Below, one piece after another: positions 26,901 to 34,417 of a stretch of DNA of 43,086 nucleotides. Below the pieces are notes generated by a model, which was not told where the DNA came from, did no database searches, and saw only the letters and a program-made list of their open reading frames with translations. Source of the DNA: an uncultured Mollicutes bacterium (GTDB lineage: Bacteria; Bacillota_I; Bacilli_A; Acholeplasmatales; Anaeroplasmataceae); the NCBI GenBank assembly GCA_900540705.1, contig UQGR01000013.1:1-43086 (forward strand), given 5' to 3'. Numbering within the stretch: the stretch's first letter is position 1; every line of letters begins with the position of its first letter. A program made the translations under genes and the position numbers.

Positions 26901-28372
26901 AAAAACTGAGTCAGGGAAAGAAAATCGGCTTCTGCCTGTAAGCGGATATAGGATAAATCTGTACTGATAAATCCATAAAAAGGCCCTGTATGATAGTCAC
27001 TTCCTAAAACCTTAGAAATGGTAGTATACTGACTACAAAGCTCCAGTGCCTCTGCAAGATACTCACTATCTAAAGTTTCAATATTCGAAAAAGAATACTT
27101 CAAAGACTTTTTACCTAAGGATAAAAGCTTAGCATATACCTCATATAAGCTGATTCCTAGCCGCGGAATAATTTTGTGAAGATCCTGCCGATATTCCTCA
27201 AGAGTATCCTTCACATAGTCATAATGATGTTTTACCTCGGAAGCCTCTGTTTTAATATCATATTTCGGTAAAATAGCCGTTCTATAAAGCTCATCAATAA
27301 AATCCTTCTTATTTGTTTTATGGGAATGCAATTCAGCAGCAAAGCTATCAATTCCGGCTCTACGTAAATTCTCATATACTACATTTAGTGCAGCTTGCTT
27401 CTCTGATACAAAGAGAACCTTTTTTCCGTTCCCAATCATAGAGGCAATAATATTGGTGATGGTTTGACTTTTTCCTGAGCCTGGAGGTCCCTGTAATACA
27501 AAAGACCCACCATTAACAGCATATTGAATGGCTTCTAGCTGAGAAGAATCCGCATTGACGATTGGATAAACACTCGTGCCCTTTCCAACATCAAAAGGGA
27601 TAGCAGCTCCCATAATACGCTGAATATTTTGGTTTTGTAATACCAGCTCCTGATGGTTCATTAAATCATTAAACATATTCATTTTTAAAAAGGAATAAAT
27701 GCCCACTGTAATTCTCGGTAAAAGCCGCATTTCTTTTTCCTTCAGCAGAGAAGAAAGCTTTGTCTGATATTCTAAAAGAGAATCTGTTTTTTCATCAAAT
27801 TCTTCAATCTCCAGTTTATATTCTGTACGCAATAAATAGGCTAGAGTTGGATTGACGATGACCTCGTCCTCTCCCGCCTTTAGCTTATATCCTCCATTAT
27901 GCTCCTCACAGGTTAAAGGAATCAAGAGAAGCGGAGCATAATAGAACTCCTCCTTCTCCTTATACTCCACCATTCCAAAGGTCATATATAAAGGATTGAT
28001 TCCCTTTTCTATTAAGGTAGCCTTATAATCCTTGTAGATAGACTTCATTATTTTATTTAAAGGTATACTTTTCTTGTAGCACAAAAGATCATTTGGTCTA
28101 AGCAATGGTAAGGCAATATCTCGAACCTTACCTATAGAATACTCTCCTAGACTTTCCTCTGTTCCCTCTATGGTAGCATGATATTTTTGGAGTACACCAT
28201 CCAACTGAAATACGGATAGCTGAGCCGAATTTGTAATTTTATCAAAAAGCTCCTCGTAATTTACATTTAAAACCTCAATGGTCTTGTAGCCGGTTTCCTT
28301 GTAGTTAATTAGCCGGTTTCGCTTTCCCAAATCTAAAAGATGAAGACAAATTTCCTTTAATTTTTTCTCCAT
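23933..28372 (-). CDS. DUF4011 / superfamily 1 helicase / Vsr-like nuclease / DUF3320 protein
   Basis: A 1479-residue multidomain protein. Residues 1-230 are DUF4011 (LLDLGKRNRLINYK). The SF1 (UvrD/Dna2-Upf1-like, COG1112) motor has Walker A GPPGSGKS (295-302), DEAS near residue 896, GDERDVIFF near 1094 and RRLNVAITRAK near 1129. A long helical insert separates the two RecA halves. Residues about 1187-1290 are a Vsr/MTES_1575-like nuclease domain (FKIDIAVLHP, LLLERLGWRFYRIFSTLW). The last 150 residues include DUF3320 (IVQREGPIHQDYLLKRIC). The usual IECDG strand of the nuclease reads IMLDG here, so one acidic residue is Met1232. Such proteins occur alone or near defence genes. The function is unproven: DNA/RNA remodelling, possibly anti-phage. 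Confidence 0.85.
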   Translation of the reverse strand: MEKKLKEICLHLLDLGKRNRLINYKETGYKTIEVLNVNYEELFDKITNSAQLSVFQLDGVLQKYHATIEGTEESLGEYSIGKVRDIALPLLRPNDLLCYKKSIPLNKIMKSIYKDYKATLIEKGINPLYMTFGMVEYKEKEEFYYAPLLLIPLTCEEHNGGYKLKAGEDEVIVNPTLAYLLRTEYKLEIEEFDEKTDSLLEYQTKLSSLLKEKEMRLLPRITVGIYSFLKMNMFNDLMNHQELVLQNQNIQRIMGAAIPFDVGKGTSVYPIVNADSSQLEAIQYAVNGGSFVLQGPPGSGKSQTITNIIASMIGNGKKVLFVSEKQAALNVVYENLRRAGIDSFAAELHSHKTNKKDFIDELYRTAILPKYDIKTEASEVKHHYDYVKDTLEEYRQDLHKIIPRLGISLYEVYAKLLSLGKKSLKYSFSNIETLDSEYLAEALELCSQYTTISKVLGSDYHTGPFYGFISTDLSYIRLQAEADFLSLTQFFTQMLTLRETLVQRLPLQAKSYQDILYQTEYLSVIVQLNMFLPEFFVKTKREILIQQLEHFFKAKAYLEKSTLKNFLDLALIKTDVESLLKEFKFQSQKRLKLISIRYHKTKKELRGYTKIKMKEKDLLIKLEEACQYKKQLILFQRSKKALPEGYKTYEYEAMLKDLQSLRKLPFDLVLTNEKYGKLKNELLEILMFFNRQKGMDLSQYTKNFDSSILNIIQDDIKLVVQKLQQMSDNVELLSLHAQRLEILKRLSDLNLLSYLDKFLESKQDIEQLKYDLEFQFYQANMYYELDHNPVIKEFSGLGVEAILQEFKELDEAKFAANKAYIISKLSKERPDDSILAGSRFAVLIKEYNKSRKQKPIRRLLEEIFDFIISIKPVFLMSPLSISTYLPSTLELFDVVIFDEASQVFSWDALGAIYRAKQCIIIGDSKQMPPSTFFTSTQYEEEDEENYEDVLESILDKGGSIFPTKRLLWHYRSRSEELIAFSNQKFYESGLITIPQAKSHEPGFGIDFHYLPNGIYEVKSRTNLQEANYITDLVFRHFRDKPNQSLGVVAFSNAQADLISDLIEERMKDHQELFPYFAEDKEEPFFVKNLESVQGDERDVIFFSICYGYTKENRFYQRFGPLNTVGGERRLNVAITRAKMNVCVVSSIRSSDIRLENTESIGVKLLKSYLSYAEDITTPKHWTEEVKDGVLLDVSRYLLSQGFLVQKRVGSSSFKIDIAVLHPATKEFVAAIMLDGPSYCIGNCGDANRLQELLLERLGWRFYRIFSTLWLHQEKLEKEKLLQFLKQVFTDKLPNKVNRKEETYLLKNEETIDDSFEEYQQVSPEEIRRLSEKKSIPQVIRHIVQREGPIHQDYLLKRICFLYGRTKVTAPVRAMFLEDLDQLSLFSQDGFLGVQPFAAIGLRINSDRDIEYIPLEELKDAIYKIVKKSNGITKEGCYKAVGRLLGYSRVSEHAVSILENALVFLKLDGVLVEKQECLYI

Positions 28373-28435
28373 AGGGCAGACTCCTTTCCTAGGTATAGTA
28401 TTCCCTACTATTCAATGCTTCATAAATATTCATTT

Positions 28436-28466
28436 GGAAAAAAAGCCTAGTCATATCAACCAAGCT
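28436..28466 (-). terminator. Terminator after the DegV gene
   Basis: Minus strand: stem AGCTTGG / CTAGGCT (28460-28466 with 28444-28450, two G-U pairs) followed directly by seven T. It starts right after the DegV stop codon. Confidence 0.65.
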
Positions 28467-28467
28467 C

Positions 28468-29313
28468 TTATTCCTTTACCATATATAAGACACCGATAGT
28501 TCCCTGTCCACAATGTGATGAAATCACACAGCCCGCCACAGTACATAGCACAGGAACATCAGGCAAAAATTCCTTGATTTTCTTTTCCATATACTCACAA
28601 TACTCAAAAGCTAGGGAATGAGTGATAACTACAACATCCCTATCCAGTCTTTCCAAATCACCTCTTAGTTGTTCAATCATAACGTCTAAGGCAACCCTCA
28701 TCTTGCCATGAGGCTTTCTAGCCACATGCATTTTACCATCTCGAACGGCAATAATCGGCTTAATCTTTAAAAGCGTTCCAAATAGCTTGGCCATACCAGA
28801 GCAACGTCCACCCTTATAAAGATAATCCATCCTCTCAATCGCGAACTGAGAAAGAACTCTTTTGTTATCCTCATTCAGCTGGTTGGCAATTTCCTTTGCT
28901 GTCATACCAGCATCCCGGTATTTACAAGCCTTCAATACCAAAAGCCCAATTCCTGTAGAAAGATTCATAGAATCTACAATCCATATTTTATCTGGATTGA
29001 TCTCCTGAGCTGCTAAAACGGCATTTTCATAGGTGCGAGACATTTGCTTAGAAATACCTGTAAAAACAATCTCATCGCCCTCTTCTACAATCCTTTGAAA
29101 GGTTTCTAAAAAGGTTTGAATCGAAATCGCAGCGGTCTTAGGAAGCTCATTTTTCTGTTCCACTAGCTGATAGAGCTCTGGTGTTGTAATATTTACTCCA
29201 TCCTGATAGGAGGAATCAGAAAAGTTTACATACAGCGGTAACACCATAATATCTTTTTCTGCAATCGTTTTAGGATCTAAATCGTTTGTTGAATCTGTAA
29301 TTATTCTTACCAT
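28468..29313 (-). CDS. DegV family fatty-acid-binding protein
   Basis: A 281-residue DegV protein, which binds a fatty acid and, as FakB, presents it to the kinase FakA for phosphorylation. I chose the ATG at 29311-29313 (MVRIITDSTNDLDPKTIAEK), preceded by AGAGGT. The longer frame upstream would add 32 hydrophobic residues and cross the promoter. VRIITDSTNDL, TGISKQMSRTYENA, LLVLKACKYRDAG, MDYLYKGGRCSG and the C-terminal HCGQGTIGVLYM are family signatures. No fakA is next to it. The window does not show which fatty acid is bound. Confidence 0.9.
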   Translation of the reverse strand: MVRIITDSTNDLDPKTIAEKDIMVLPLYVNFSDSSYQDGVNITTPELYQLVEQKNELPKTAAISIQTFLETFQRIVEEGDEIVFTGISKQMSRTYENAVLAAQEINPDKIWIVDSMNLSTGIGLLVLKACKYRDAGMTAKEIANQLNEDNKRVLSQFAIERMDYLYKGGRCSGMAKLFGTLLKIKPIIAVRDGKMHVARKPHGKMRVALDVMIEQLRGDLERLDRDVVVITHSLAFEYCEYMEKKIKEFLPDVPVLCTVAGCVISSHCGQGTIGVLYMVKE

Positions 29314-29341
29314 ATCGTTTACCTCTTCTTCTATTATTTTT

Positions 29342-29350
29342 ATTATAGCA
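29342..29350 (-). promoter_or_regulatory. Extended -10 promoter of the DegV gene
   Basis: Minus strand: TGC followed by TATAAT (-10 at 29342-29347, TGn at 29348-29350), 28 bases before the ATG. The -35 position is weak, which is common for extended -10 promoters. Confidence 0.6.
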
Positions 29351-29432
29351 TATAAAAAAAGAATTGGTATGCCAAAAAGAAAAAAATCCCAGAAAAGCGC
29401 GTTTCTCATAGGAAATTAAAGAAAGACAATGT

Positions 29433-29468
29433 TAGAAGCACTTGAATAAAAATATTCGAATGCTTCTA
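29433..29468. repeat. Inverted repeat downstream of the P-loop gene
   Basis: TAGAAGCA (29433-29440) pairs perfectly with TGCTTCTA (29461-29468), with partial pairing further in. It lies about 35 bases past the stop of the P-loop gene, but no T run follows on either strand. It may be a weak, atypical terminator or a remnant of a repeat. Confidence 0.5.
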
Positions 29469-29501
29469 GCAAAAAATTATTTAAAAAAATTAAATTAAAA
29501 T

Positions 29502-29939
29502 TTATATTATTCTCTGTTTGATAGTACGGCAAATTTCGGAAAAGTCTCCTGATACGCCATCAAATTGATAATCGCAAATTTCGTTGTCGAACATGCCGTG
29601 CTTACGTTCAAGCATCTGTTCAACAGGCACTGGCAAATTGCCGTGCATTCTTTGACGAAAACGCTCCTTTATAGTATCTATATCCGACTTGACAAGTATT
29701 TTGACCGCACCATTGGGTAGTAAACTAATATGTTCTCTTTCGGAGATAACATAAATTATATTTTCTCCGTTCAAAGAGTTTTGAAGTTTCTCGCAAAATA
29801 AACGTACTGCTTGGCTCTCCGATTTAGCCATTCTGAGGTAATCTTTTCCTGTAATTATCTCTGCCATGATTGTGTTTTTGATTGCTTCGGCAAGTGTGGA
29901 TTTTCCACTGCAATTTTCTCCTATAATTCCTATTACCAT
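29502..29939 (-). CDS. Small P-loop kinase-like NTPase
   Basis: A 145-residue protein with an N-terminal Walker A GENCSGKST (residues 7-15) and a basic LID-like segment (IKERFRQRMHGNLPVP). This is the layout of small nucleoside or shikimate-type kinases. The acceptor substrate cannot be read from the sequence. Base use seems richer in G and C than its neighbours, and it has no clear operon partner, so lateral transfer is possible. An alternative is a small AAA-like accessory ATPase. RBS and start (MVIGIIGENCSGK) agree well with the family. Confidence 0.7.
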   Translation of the reverse strand: MVIGIIGENCSGKSTLAEAIKNTIMAEIITGKDYLRMAKSESQAVRLFCEKLQNSLNGENIIYVISEREHISLLPNGAVKILVKSDIDTIKERFRQRMHGNLPVPVEQMLERKHGMFDNEICDYQFDGVSGDFSEICRTIKQRII

Positions 29940-30209
29940 ATCTGATTATACTCCTTTTTCAAATTATTAAATGTAAGTTGCATATAATCTACTTTTCTCG
30001 CTATTAACTAAATTACTGTTTATTTTAGAATGATTATATCATAAAACGAAATAATACAACCTAATTAAGTATAGTGGAATATAGAAACGATTCCTATCTC
30101 ACCAATTAGCTATAGTTTGTCCACAAAAAGGACAAGCAAAGTGAAGTTCTCTTGAAAAATTTTATCAAATCAATTCCCCCTCTCCTCTTAAAAGGTTTAT
30201 AAGTGAATG
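29940..30209. other. AT-rich intergenic stretch without a gene
   Basis: I find no gene, tRNA or array here. One short inverted repeat (TTGTCC / GGACAA near 30116-30135) is present without a T run. Confidence 0.5.
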
Positions 30210-30716
30210 CTATTTATGATAGGAATCTATTATACTATTTGCATAATCTTCAGTAACATTTAACGTATCTCCGTGTCCATCTACAAAGAAATTAGACACA
30301 ATCAAATCAATTTCCCATTTTTCATTTTCTGAATATAATATTTCAATTACTGCATACCCAAACACTCCAAAATCATTACAAATTAGAATATCTATATAAT
30401 CTTTTTCATTATTAAACTCGTATATAGGATAATAATAAATTACATTTAAAGAAGCAACATCTTTTATTTTTTCCGTATCGGAAAAAGAACCTTTATATGT
30501 TTTACATACAAAATTTGCATTATCATAATTTAGATTTATAGTGAATCTGGGAATTGCACTGATAGTGCTATTATCAATAATCTTCCTAGGAAAAGAAATA
30601 ACATTATTGGCTTTTTTTTCAAAGACTTTTTCATTAGAACATCCAACAACCCCAAAGAAACTAAAGAGAAGCATACCTAAAATTAAAAATAACTTAATTG
30701 CTTTGTGTTTTATCAT
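30210..30716 (-). CDS. Small lipoprotein of unknown function
   Basis: A 168-residue protein starting MIKHKAIKLFLILGMLLF with the lipobox VVGC at Cys26, so it should be exported and lipid-anchored. The mature part is beta-rich and aromatic (VIYYYPIYEF, DILICNDFGVFGYAVIEIL) and ends in DYANSIIDSYHK. I recognise no family. It is more AT-rich than its neighbours and has no obvious partner gene. It stops with TAG. Confidence 0.7.
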   Translation of the reverse strand: MIKHKAIKLFLILGMLLFSFFGVVGCSNEKVFEKKANNVISFPRKIIDNSTISAIPRFTINLNYDNANFVCKTYKGSFSDTEKIKDVASLNVIYYYPIYEFNNEKDYIDILICNDFGVFGYAVIEILYSENEKWEIDLIVSNFFVDGHGDTLNVTEDYANSIIDSYHK

Positions 30717-31014
30717 ATTACCAATCTCCCCTTATTATCATTATATAAATATAAACAAAAACTCCCCATAGCATTACCTAAAGAGTGTAAAAAATGCATA
30801 TAAATCCTTAGGTGATTTTTAAAAAAACTAACACGGTTGTTTAATTTCACTTTCATTTTATCAAATATAAAACTTCATTTCAATAAAAACACAAAATTGG
30901 AATATATCCTATATTATTATAAAACTTTTGAAAACTCACTAAATAAAAAAATGACTTCTTTTTAAATTTGTTTTGTGTTTTGAAGTCATTTTTATTTTAT
31001 TTCTTTAATTGTTA
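30717..31014. other. AT-rich intergenic region ending in a terminator
   Basis: About 300 bases with no gene, no tRNA-like cloverleaf and no tandem array. The promoter of the lipoprotein gene should be here, but I could not single out a clear one. The only firm signal is the hairpin at 30945-30993. Confidence 0.5.
30945..30993 (-). terminator. Terminator of the Clp-like ATPase gene
   Basis: A 12-bp stem (AAAAATGACTTC / GAAGTCATTTTT) with a 24-base AT-rich loop, then T-rich DNA on the minus strand. It starts about 20 bases after the stop of the Clp gene. It is T-rich on both sides and could also act on the plus strand. Confidence 0.75.
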
Positions 31015-32943
31015 TTATAATGGATTTAAATCAAAAATATCCTCTTTATGGATTTCATAAGTACCATTTTTATTTTTCTTGGTAAATTCATATAAGTAAT
31101 TATTAACTTTTTTCTTGTTGGTATAATCAATATCAAAATCAAAGGATACTTCATAGTTCATCCGAGATAGAGCTGTCACATATTGCTGATTCAAGGTTAA
31201 CGCCTGACTTTCCTCATTACAGATGGTCTCATCATAGAAATCGTCCTGGGCAATTCTCTTCTCCGTAAATCCAATGGAGTTCTTTTCCTCAATGCCTTCT
31301 ACAATCACAATTACATTGTTTAAAGTGATCAGTCGAGATTTTTGATCGGTAAAGAATCCTGTCGTTATCAGGTTGGAAATAAAGGCTCCTACATTTCCAC
31401 TCGCCTTACTGAAATTCTTAAATACTAAAATGGAAGCTGGATAGGCTAGAATGTGTCTAGATAAAGAGCCTTCATCCTCGTATCCCACATAACCAGGTGG
31501 AGCCCCAATCAGACTAGAAAGGGTAAAAGAATCCTTGTAGCCATCCATATCTAAAACTAGGACAGCCTCCTGACCGATATTGAAAATATTTTTACAATCC
31601 ATCAGTAATGCCTCAAGTCCATCCTTACGACCCTTATATTTTATTTTAACTAGTGGCTTATCATCCAAAAGATGGTTGGTATATAACCAACGATATTTAT
31701 CTAAAACTGGATAGGAAAGCTGATAGCTATCCTTTAGCATACGATTCCCAATATAGCTAGTAATTGCCTTATCCACATCATCCATGGACACCTCTGGTTT
31801 TTTAAGAATGTGAGCTAAAGAAAGCATATCATCTAAAACATCGATACATTTGTCAGGTCTAAATTTATGGATGATACAACGATTGGACTCCGTAATTAAA
31901 TAATCCAATACTGGATCAGCAATCTTTACATCATGATATTTTTCATAATCTGGACGGATACCATAAAGAATATCCTTCGTTTCCTCTAAGGAAGGCTCAC
32001 TGATAAAAATGGTTTGAAATCTTCTGGCAAGTGCTTTATCTTTTTCAATGGTTTTATGATATTCCTCTAGGGTTGTCGCCCCAATAAGCTTAATTCCATT
32101 TCTAGCTAGCAAAGGCTTCAGCATATTGGCAACATCTAAATTTCCATCGGTTGTGGCAGCACCTATGATGGTATGAATTTCATCAATAAAAATAATTACA
32201 TTCTTTTTGCTGGCAATATCCTTAATAAATTTATCAAAGCGTTCCTCAAAATCTCCTCGATATCTAGTTCCTGCCAGCATTGAGGTCAAGTTTAACGCTA
32301 GAATAGAAACATCCGATTTAGCTTCGGCAAGCTTCTTTGCGTATCCCTCTACTATTGCAGTTTTACCTACACCTGCATTTCCAATTAATAAGGGGTTATT
32401 CTTATACTTACGATTGATGATTACATCTAATCTTTTCAAATATTCACTTCTATCTACAAAATGATCCAACTCATTATTTTTAGCTTCCTTAGTAATGTTA
32501 CGTACAAAGGAAAGCTCTGTAGCGTTCTTATCATCAAAATCGTAGATGTCCTTCACATCCTCAATCAGTTCATCTATACTTAAATCTAAAGCCTCTAAAA
32601 TGGAACAGGCTATCGTATTTTTATTCATTAAAACAGCCATAAATAAGTGTTCTTCGGAAATACTATTATCTCCTGCTAAAAGCTTTGCCTGATGTAAGAT
32701 AGCCTCTAATGAGGCATTATATTCGCCAAAATCTTTTCTTAAAATAAAAACATCCTGGGTTTTTTCTTCTATTTCCTCTCTTGTTATTTCATATTCATCT
32801 AATAAAAAATGACACAGACTATCCTCTGTCTCGTACATCGCTAAAATTAAAAACTCACTACCCATAGTTTTAATATTATTCTTCAAGGAATACTTTTTCA
32901 TCAAATCAAATACCTGTTTGGCCCGGGCATTCAATTCCTCCAT
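31015..32943 (-). CDS. ClpC/ClpB-type AAA+ ATPase with degenerate second AAA+ module
   Basis: A 642-residue protein. Residues 1-145 are the Clp N domain. D1 (about 160-400) is intact: Walker A GNAGVGKT (188-195), Walker B IIFIDE (250-255), sensor GAT (288-290), arginine fingers near 307-308. The middle coiled-coil domain of ClpC and ClpB is missing. D2 keeps the pore loop LIGAPPGYVGY (478-488) and a ClpP-contact-like IGF (557-559). Its Walker A is gone, and the usual VVLLDEIEKA reads ILVFKNFSKA. It should bind and hydrolyse ATP only in D1 and may still thread substrates, perhaps to ClpP. No CtsR box or mcsAB neighbours are seen. It is transcribed divergently from hflX. Confidence 0.88.
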   Translation of the reverse strand: MEELNARAKQVFDLMKKYSLKNNIKTMGSEFLILAMYETEDSLCHFLLDEYEITREEIEEKTQDVFILRKDFGEYNASLEAILHQAKLLAGDNSISEEHLFMAVLMNKNTIACSILEALDLSIDELIEDVKDIYDFDDKNATELSFVRNITKEAKNNELDHFVDRSEYLKRLDVIINRKYKNNPLLIGNAGVGKTAIVEGYAKKLAEAKSDVSILALNLTSMLAGTRYRGDFEERFDKFIKDIASKKNVIIFIDEIHTIIGAATTDGNLDVANMLKPLLARNGIKLIGATTLEEYHKTIEKDKALARRFQTIFISEPSLEETKDILYGIRPDYEKYHDVKIADPVLDYLITESNRCIIHKFRPDKCIDVLDDMLSLAHILKKPEVSMDDVDKAITSYIGNRMLKDSYQLSYPVLDKYRWLYTNHLLDDKPLVKIKYKGRKDGLEALLMDCKNIFNIGQEAVLVLDMDGYKDSFTLSSLIGAPPGYVGYEDEGSLSRHILAYPASILVFKNFSKASGNVGAFISNLITTGFFTDQKSRLITLNNVIVIVEGIEEKNSIGFTEKRIAQDDFYDETICNEESQALTLNQQYVTALSRMNYEVSFDFDIDYTNKKKVNNYLYEFTKKNKNGTYEIHKEDIFDLNPL

Positions 32944-33020
32944 AGTTACCCCCTCCTCATAAATTTATTATATGCTATAAAATTCTAATACATACACTGT
33001 AATTTATTTAAAAAATGGTT

Positions 33021-33026
33021 TATAAT
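33021..33026 (+). promoter_or_regulatory. Candidate -10 element of hflX
   Basis: A consensus TATAAT lies 25 bases before the hflX ATG, inside the 108-base divergent gap with the Clp gene. No good -35 is present. On the minus strand a TATAAT also lies near 32968-32973 for the Clp gene. Confidence 0.4.
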
Positions 33027-33051
33027 AGTTTTAAAAGGTGTGTGTATAATA

Positions 33052-34314
33052 ATGAATGCAATCCTCGTCGCTGTAACGACATCAAAAGACAAATATGATA
33101 TCACCTATTCCTTAGATGAACTAGAAAATTTAGCTGAGGCAATTGATATTACAATCGTATTTAAGGTTTCCCAAAAGCTGGAGGCTCCCAATAGTAAAAC
33201 CTATGTAGGAAAGGGTAAGCTCGATGAAATCGCCATTGCGATAAGAGGCTTTGAGGCTGACATCGTCATTTTTAACGACGAGCTAACACCATCTCAGCTG
33301 AGAAATGTAAATGAAATTTTAAATATAGAATGCATCGATCGAAGCTATTTAATTTTGCAAATCTTTGAAAAAAGAGCCCAGACAAAGGAGGCTGCCTTAG
33401 AAATAAAGCTTGCCAAAAATATGTACCTACTACCAAGAGTTTCTTTCCTAAGAGAAAAGGAATCTCGAAGTGGCGGAACCAGTGGAGCTATGTCTAATAA
33501 AGGGGCAGGAGAGACCCAGACTGAACTAGATAAACGCCATATTATGGCGGAAATTAATCGGTTAAGACAGGAGCTACAAAGGTTAAAGGCGATGAAGGAA
33601 TCTCAAATAGAAAAACGAAAAAGAAACGATATTCCGATTGTAGCCTTGGTTGGATATACCAATTCTGGCAAATCCTCTACCATGAATACCATCTTAGAAT
33701 ATACCAGTAAGGAAGAAAAACAAGTGTTAGCCAAGGACCAGCTGTTCGCAACTCTTTCTACCTACAACCGAAAAATCGTTTATGACAAAAAAGAATTTAT
33801 TCTAGTAGATACCATCGGCTTCGTTTCCAAGCTTCCTCACAATCTAGTGACCTCCTTTTATCAAACATTAGCCGAGATTAAAAATGCAGACTATATTTTA
33901 CATGTGGTTGACTCCTCAAGCCCCTATCTAAACCAACAGTTAAATGTAGTAGCTGATGTCTTAAGATTTTTAGAAGCTGACCAAATCCCAACTTTATTTT
34001 TACTCAATAAATGGGACAAAACAATTGACCCTACTCTGCAGATAATTGGCCACCCCTCCCTCTCCTTCTCTAATACTACGAAATATCACATAAAAGAATT
34101 ATTGGAGGATATCCTAGCCCATGTTGGACCTTCTACCATTCGAGCAAAACTATTAATACCATACAAGGAAGGAAAAATCAGTCATATTTTAGAACAAGCC
34201 TGTCAAATTTATAAAAAAGAATATCAGCCCTATGGCACCTATTATGATGTGGAAATGCCTATCAAATATTATGGGAAATTTCAGCCCTATGATTTAGAGA
34301 ATATGGTAAATTAA
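33052..34314 (+). CDS. hflX: GTPase HflX
   Basis: A 420-residue GTPase that splits stalled or hibernating 70S ribosomes. I chose the ATG at 33052 (MNAILVAVTTSK), with AAAAGGTG 12 bases upstream. The N-terminal HflX domain shows KTYVGKGKLDEI, FNDELTPSQLRN, IDRSYLILQIFEKRAQT and GAGETQTELDKRHI. The G domain has G1 GYTNSGKSS (201-209), G3 VDTIGF and G4 NKWD. It is alone on the plus strand, ends at a strong terminator and fits a stress or heat rescue role, next to a Clp ATPase. Confidence 0.95.
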   Translation: MNAILVAVTTSKDKYDITYSLDELENLAEAIDITIVFKVSQKLEAPNSKTYVGKGKLDEIAIAIRGFEADIVIFNDELTPSQLRNVNEILNIECIDRSYLILQIFEKRAQTKEAALEIKLAKNMYLLPRVSFLREKESRSGGTSGAMSNKGAGETQTELDKRHIMAEINRLRQELQRLKAMKESQIEKRKRNDIPIVALVGYTNSGKSSTMNTILEYTSKEEKQVLAKDQLFATLSTYNRKIVYDKKEFILVDTIGFVSKLPHNLVTSFYQTLAEIKNADYILHVVDSSSPYLNQQLNVVADVLRFLEADQIPTLFLLNKWDKTIDPTLQIIGHPSLSFSNTTKYHIKELLEDILAHVGPSTIRAKLLIPYKEGKISHILEQACQIYKKEYQPYGTYYDVEMPIKYYGKFQPYDLENMVN

Positions 34315-34364
34315 AAGGACAAACACTTAGCGTAAGCTACAATAATTTTAATGGAAAAAGAAAA

Positions 34365-34396
34365 CCGATAAGCCTTAAAACTTATCGGATTTTTTT
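34365..34396. terminator. Bidirectional terminator between hflX and the HAD gene
   Basis: An 8-bp perfect stem (CCGATAAG / CTTATCGG, 34365-34372 and 34381-34388) with an 8-base loop. Seven T follow on the plus strand (hflX) and TTTTC on the minus strand, so it should stop both convergent transcripts. Confidence 0.9.
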
Positions 34397-34417
34397 ATTA
34401 TTTAAAATGAAAAAGGG

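Noticed and set aside
29314..29409. Hydrophobic N-terminal extension of the DegV protein
   Set aside because: It would cross the extended -10 promoter, and DegV proteins are soluble and begin at the VRIITDS strand.
29433..29468. Inverted repeat as an intrinsic terminator
   Set aside because: No T run follows on either strand. I list it only as a repeat.
32944..33051. CtsR or HrcA operator in front of the Clp-like gene
   Set aside because: No GGTCAAA-type tandem heptads and no CIRCE inverted repeat are visible in the divergent gap.
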